16,677 nucleotides of DNA from Candidatus Cryptobacteroides faecihippi (GTDB lineage: Bacteria; Bacteroidota; Bacteroidia; Bacteroidales; UBA932). The notes below the pieces were generated by a model, which saw only the letters and a list, made by a program, of their open reading frames with translations, made no database searches and was not told the origin of the DNA. The DNA is taken from positions 1-16,677 of the forward strand of contig JAGHSC010000067.1 of NCBI GenBank assembly GCA_018066065.1, given 5' to 3'. Numbering within the stretch: position 1 is the first letter of the stretch; each line of letters starts with the position of its first letter. A program made the translations under genes and the position numbers. This document shows positions 14,121-16,677 of this stretch, piece by piece.

Positions 14121-16577
14121 CTAGTCGAGGAAGAGGGCGGAGACAGGGGCGTTGGCGCCGCGGACCTGGCAGACGCGCAGGCGGACAGGCCTGTCCACCT
14201 CGAAAGTCACGTAGCGGCCGTCATGGAAGTCGCGGACCATGTGAACCGGCGAAAGGAGACGCCTGGTCTCGAGGTCGAACAGCTCGATCGCACATCTGCG
14301 GCTGAAGCTGTCCCAGTCCACAAGGTAAAGCGTCACCTTGTAAGGCCCGGAAGTCCTGTACGGCACATCGATGGTCATCGTCTGCATGCATGGAGACGGA
14401 TCCTGGGTAAAGATGCAGCCCAGGCTGCGGGACTCATCCCCTACCCTGTTGGAAACCAGCGCACGAGGATCGTCCGTGGAGTCCGCCCAGGTGCCCATTC
14501 CCTGCTTTCCAAGCTTGATTCCCGGACAGCCGGCAGGAAGCTTGACCCTGTCTGCTCCGGGACCATCATAGCCGAAGAGGACATAGCCCTTGCTGCCGAA
14601 CGTTCCCTTCCAGTCACCGGCCATGGATCTCTCCGAGACGGAAGATGGCAGCGCGTATTCGAAAGCCTCTTCCGCAGAAGGACTGCAGACCGCATCTGAA
14701 TATTCAAGGTGCATGGTGTACCTGCCGGAAGCGAGCTGAGGGAGGACTGCGTGGGTCGCGGTGAGGGATTCAGGGGCGACCGGCCCGCCGTCAATGGTGA
14801 CAGAGACGGACTTCGAGCCCATGAGCGGGATGGAGACCTTGCCCTTCGTACCCACCGGCACGGTGACGGAGCACTCGCCCTTCAGGACATCGAGCGAAAG
14901 GCTGACCTTGCCATGAGGGGTCGGCACGTCGCCGGAGACCCTGGTCAGTCCGGAAGTCAGATGCGGGCAGACCACAAATGTCTCGAAGCCAGGAGTTTCC
15001 GGCTTGATTCCGAGGACCTCCTCGCTGAGCCACTTCGCAACGCCCGCACTCCACGGATGGGTGAGGCTCGTGTAGCCGCACTGGTTGTTGACGGGAGCAT
15101 CATTCTCTGCGAGCATGCAAAGGTTCCACGATGGACGGTAATCTTCGAAGAAGGTGGTTGCACCGTAGCGGATCTGTCCGCCCCAGCAGTCATCGATGGT
15201 GTTCATCGCCTCCGCATGGCGGCCGAGGCGCGCCAGGGCATTGATGACAAAGTACTCATTGAACGGAGAATAGGAGACGCGGTGGAGGCGGTCGGCGTAG
15301 ATGGCATCCCAGATCGCATCCGAGCATCCAGATGCCGGGACTCCCGCATTGATCGCATCGGAGGCGGAGAAGATGTCCGCGCGGGCGATCCACCTCGAGG
15401 CGTCCGCATATTCATCAGCCTTTTCCTGTGCGAGCGCTGAATATTTCGATGCGAGGTCTTCCCTCCCTATGGTGGCCATCGCGCCTGCGAAGCGCCTCAT
15501 GGTCTGGATGGTAAGCATCTTGAGGGCAAGTCTCGGCTCAGCTCTGTCCGGCTCTTCGAAGCCTGCTCCGAGACGCTCGTCCCAGCCGTAGAAGGACAGC
15601 GAGCGGGTCATGTCGTCGAAATGGGCATGGGCATCATCGAGCTTGCGGGATGCGTTGTCGGTGAGCTGTCGCAGAAGTTCCTGGTCTCCAGTGTAGTTGT
15701 AGTAGTCGACAAGGCTCTGGACCCAGTAGAGCGGGTAGCTGAGGATTCCGTTTGACTGGTCGGCTGTGTGGAGAAGGTTCTTGCGAACGAATCCATGGTT
15801 GCCGAATGCCACGAGGGCGGCAGCCTGGGAAGTGTGGGCGTCGCCGGTCCACGAGAACCTGTCGCTGCGTTCCATGAGGATGGCGCCGAAGAACTCCTTG
15901 AGAAGGTTCAGGCGCACTGTGTAGGCAGCAGCGTACCAGATCCGGTTGAGAGTCTCGTCATTCGAGTCGAAGCTTCCTTCGTAGTTCACGGGCTTCGTCT
16001 GGCACACCAGGCGTACATTCTTGATCCTCAGAGGTTTCTGAACATCCTTCACATGGATCCAGGCATACCTCACACCCTCGTAGAGTTCCCTGTTGAGTTC
16101 AAGCCTGAAGACCTTTCCATAGCGGGTCGGGGCAAGGGTCTTCATCGGATGCTGGGACCCGGCGTTGAAGACCGCCGGTTCGTTGAACTCGCTGATGCTG
16201 CATTCGACGTCCGCCGTGAGGGCATCGCATTCGAATTCAAGCCAGCCGGCATTGACCTGGCCGAAGTCGAAGCGGATGTCGCATGGGCCATCCACCGTCA
16301 GGTCCGATGAGGCGGCCTTGCCGTCGATGGTGGCTTCCACCGGCTTGAGTACATAGATCTCTAAGTCGTCGTCAGCATCGATGGTCTTCCATCTGTAGCC
16401 GACGAGCGGGTCCGGGGACGCCGCGACGGTCTTTCCCGTCCTCGTGGCCTTGAGTGCCGGATAGGGTTCGTTCTTCAGTCTTGCGGCGCTGAGCACCTTG
16501 TCGTCCTTTGCAGAGATCGGGGATGCGGCCATTGCTGCCATCAGCACCAGGACCGCCGGAAGGGTGATTCGTTTCAT
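14121..16577 (-). CDS. secreted family-78-like alpha-L-rhamnosidase
   Basis: A predicted exported glycoside hydrolase of 818 residues that would release alpha-L-rhamnose from plant or microbial glycans. A signal peptide spans about 1-23 (ending PISA). Beta-rich domains follow to about residue 195. The (alpha/alpha)6 barrel then carries LMERSDRFSWTGDAH (234-248), which matches the acidic catalytic motif of GH78. It also carries GATTFFEDYRPSW (472-484), with the conserved Glu, and LTHPWSAGVAKWL (505-517) with VLGIKPETPGF (521-531). After about residue 540 come a C-terminal beta domain and a further module containing GSKGYVLFGYDGPGADRVKL and LYLVDWDSFSRR, perhaps carbohydrate-binding. The start at 16577 begins with the signal peptide; the ATG at 16640 would add 21 residues across the promoter. 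No SusC/SusD or regulator genes are adjacent, so it is not in an obvious polysaccharide utilisation locus within this window. Confidence 0.85.
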   Translation of the reverse strand: MKRITLPAVLVLMAAMAASPISAKDDKVLSAARLKNEPYPALKATRTGKTVAASPDPLVGYRWKTIDADDDLEIYVLKPVEATIDGKAASSDLTVDGPCDIRFDFGQVNAGWLEFECDALTADVECSISEFNEPAVFNAGSQHPMKTLAPTRYGKVFRLELNRELYEGVRYAWIHVKDVQKPLRIKNVRLVCQTKPVNYEGSFDSNDETLNRIWYAAAYTVRLNLLKEFFGAILMERSDRFSWTGDAHTSQAAALVAFGNHGFVRKNLLHTADQSNGILSYPLYWVQSLVDYYNYTGDQELLRQLTDNASRKLDDAHAHFDDMTRSLSFYGWDERLGAGFEEPDRAEPRLALKMLTIQTMRRFAGAMATIGREDLASKYSALAQEKADEYADASRWIARADIFSASDAINAGVPASGCSDAIWDAIYADRLHRVSYSPFNEYFVINALARLGRHAEAMNTIDDCWGGQIRYGATTFFEDYRPSWNLCMLAENDAPVNNQCGYTSLTHPWSAGVAKWLSEEVLGIKPETPGFETFVVCPHLTSGLTRVSGDVPTPHGKVSLSLDVLKGECSVTVPVGTKGKVSIPLMGSKSVSVTIDGGPVAPESLTATHAVLPQLASGRYTMHLEYSDAVCSPSAEEAFEYALPSSVSERSMAGDWKGTFGSKGYVLFGYDGPGADRVKLPAGCPGIKLGKQGMGTWADSTDDPRALVSNRVGDESRSLGCIFTQDPSPCMQTMTIDVPYRTSGPYKVTLYLVDWDSFSRRCAIELFDLETRRLLSPVHMVRDFHDGRYVTFEVDRPVRLRVCQVRGANAPVSALFLD

Positions 16578-16581
16578 GTCT

Positions 16582-16612
16582 GCAATATACAAAAAGGGCA
16601 GCAGGAAACAAA
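16582..16612 (-). promoter_or_regulatory. promoter of the rhamnosidase gene
   Basis: On the minus strand TTTG (16612-16609) is followed after 19 nt by TATATTGC (16589-16582), close to TAnnTTTG. The box ends 4 nt before the ATG at 16577, the same geometry as at the HAD gene, suggesting a leaderless mRNA. Confidence 0.5.
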
Positions 16613-16646
16613 ACTGAAAGAAGCCCCTGCACAGTAACATTTAGAC

Positions 16647-16654
16647 TATCTTTG
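16647..16654 (+). promoter_or_regulatory. -7 box for a rightward gene beyond the window
   Basis: TATCTTTG, followed by C, is a perfect TAnnTTTG box on the plus strand in the divergent region upstream of the rhamnosidase. No start codon of a long frame follows before the window ends at 16677. No clear -33 element is seen. Confidence 0.4.
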
Positions 16655-16677
16655 CGTGACAACATAGCATATAGGAT

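Noticed and set aside
13599..14699. Plus-strand frame of 366 aa and others across the downstream array
   Set aside because: It overlaps the RAYT 3' end, the array and the antisense of the rhamnosidase; the composition is repeat-derived and no family motif is seen.
14920..14928. Extra GTCGGCACG inside the rhamnosidase gene
   Set aside because: It has no partner GTGCCGAC at 56 bp and lies in frame in a normal coding stretch (VPTPHG). A stray copy of one 9-mer is plausible in GC-rich DNA.

Overview
The window looks like a chromosomal segment from a GC-rich member of the Bacteroidales (Bacteroidota). Evidence is the Bacteroidetes-type promoter boxes (TAnnTTTG), weak or absent Shine-Dalgarno sites, a secreted family-78-like glycoside hydrolase, a lipoprotein signal, and the SufB/SufC/AroB sequence types. 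Genus cannot be decided from the sequence alone.

Layout. Positions 1-317 hold about 2.4 copies of a 133-bp tandem repeat that probably continues past the left edge. From 8666 down to 341 (minus strand) runs a tight eight-gene block: an aroD-aroA fusion, aroC, sufB, pnuC, sufC, a lipoprotein metallophosphoesterase, a short sufD, and ispE. Gaps are 15, 10, 3, 1 and 16 nt, followed by overlaps of 1 nt and 4 nt, so it is probably one operon. It joins late shikimate steps, Fe-S cluster assembly, vitamin-precursor uptake and isoprenoid synthesis. A divergent secreted phosphoesterase (8765-9751, plus strand) separates it from a second minus-strand group read from 11845: a HAD phosphatase, aroB and a Dabb-domain protein. 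A large secreted GH78-like rhamnosidase (14121-16577, minus) closes the window.

The most striking region is 11947-14119. An intact REP-associated tyrosine transposase-like gene (RAYT, Y1 HUH superfamily) sits between two arrays of a palindrome-bounded repeat. Each unit is exactly 56 bp, opens with GTCGGCACG and closes with GTGCCGAC. Units are separated by exactly 17 bp, giving a strict 73-bp period: 11 units upstream and 5 downstream. The downstream array is in the same 73-bp register as the upstream one (1095 bp = 15 x 73 between the flanking units). It fills the space between two convergent stop codons with one spare nucleotide on each side. Units fall into three subtypes (A, B, C) in a partly regular order. 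This resembles a REP/BIME-RAYT system, but the size, regularity and subtype order differ from the classic enterobacterial pattern, and it is the best candidate for something undescribed here.

No tRNA, rRNA, CRISPR-cas or prophage genes were recognised. The long open frames through the repeat arrays and the 133-bp repeats are judged non-coding.
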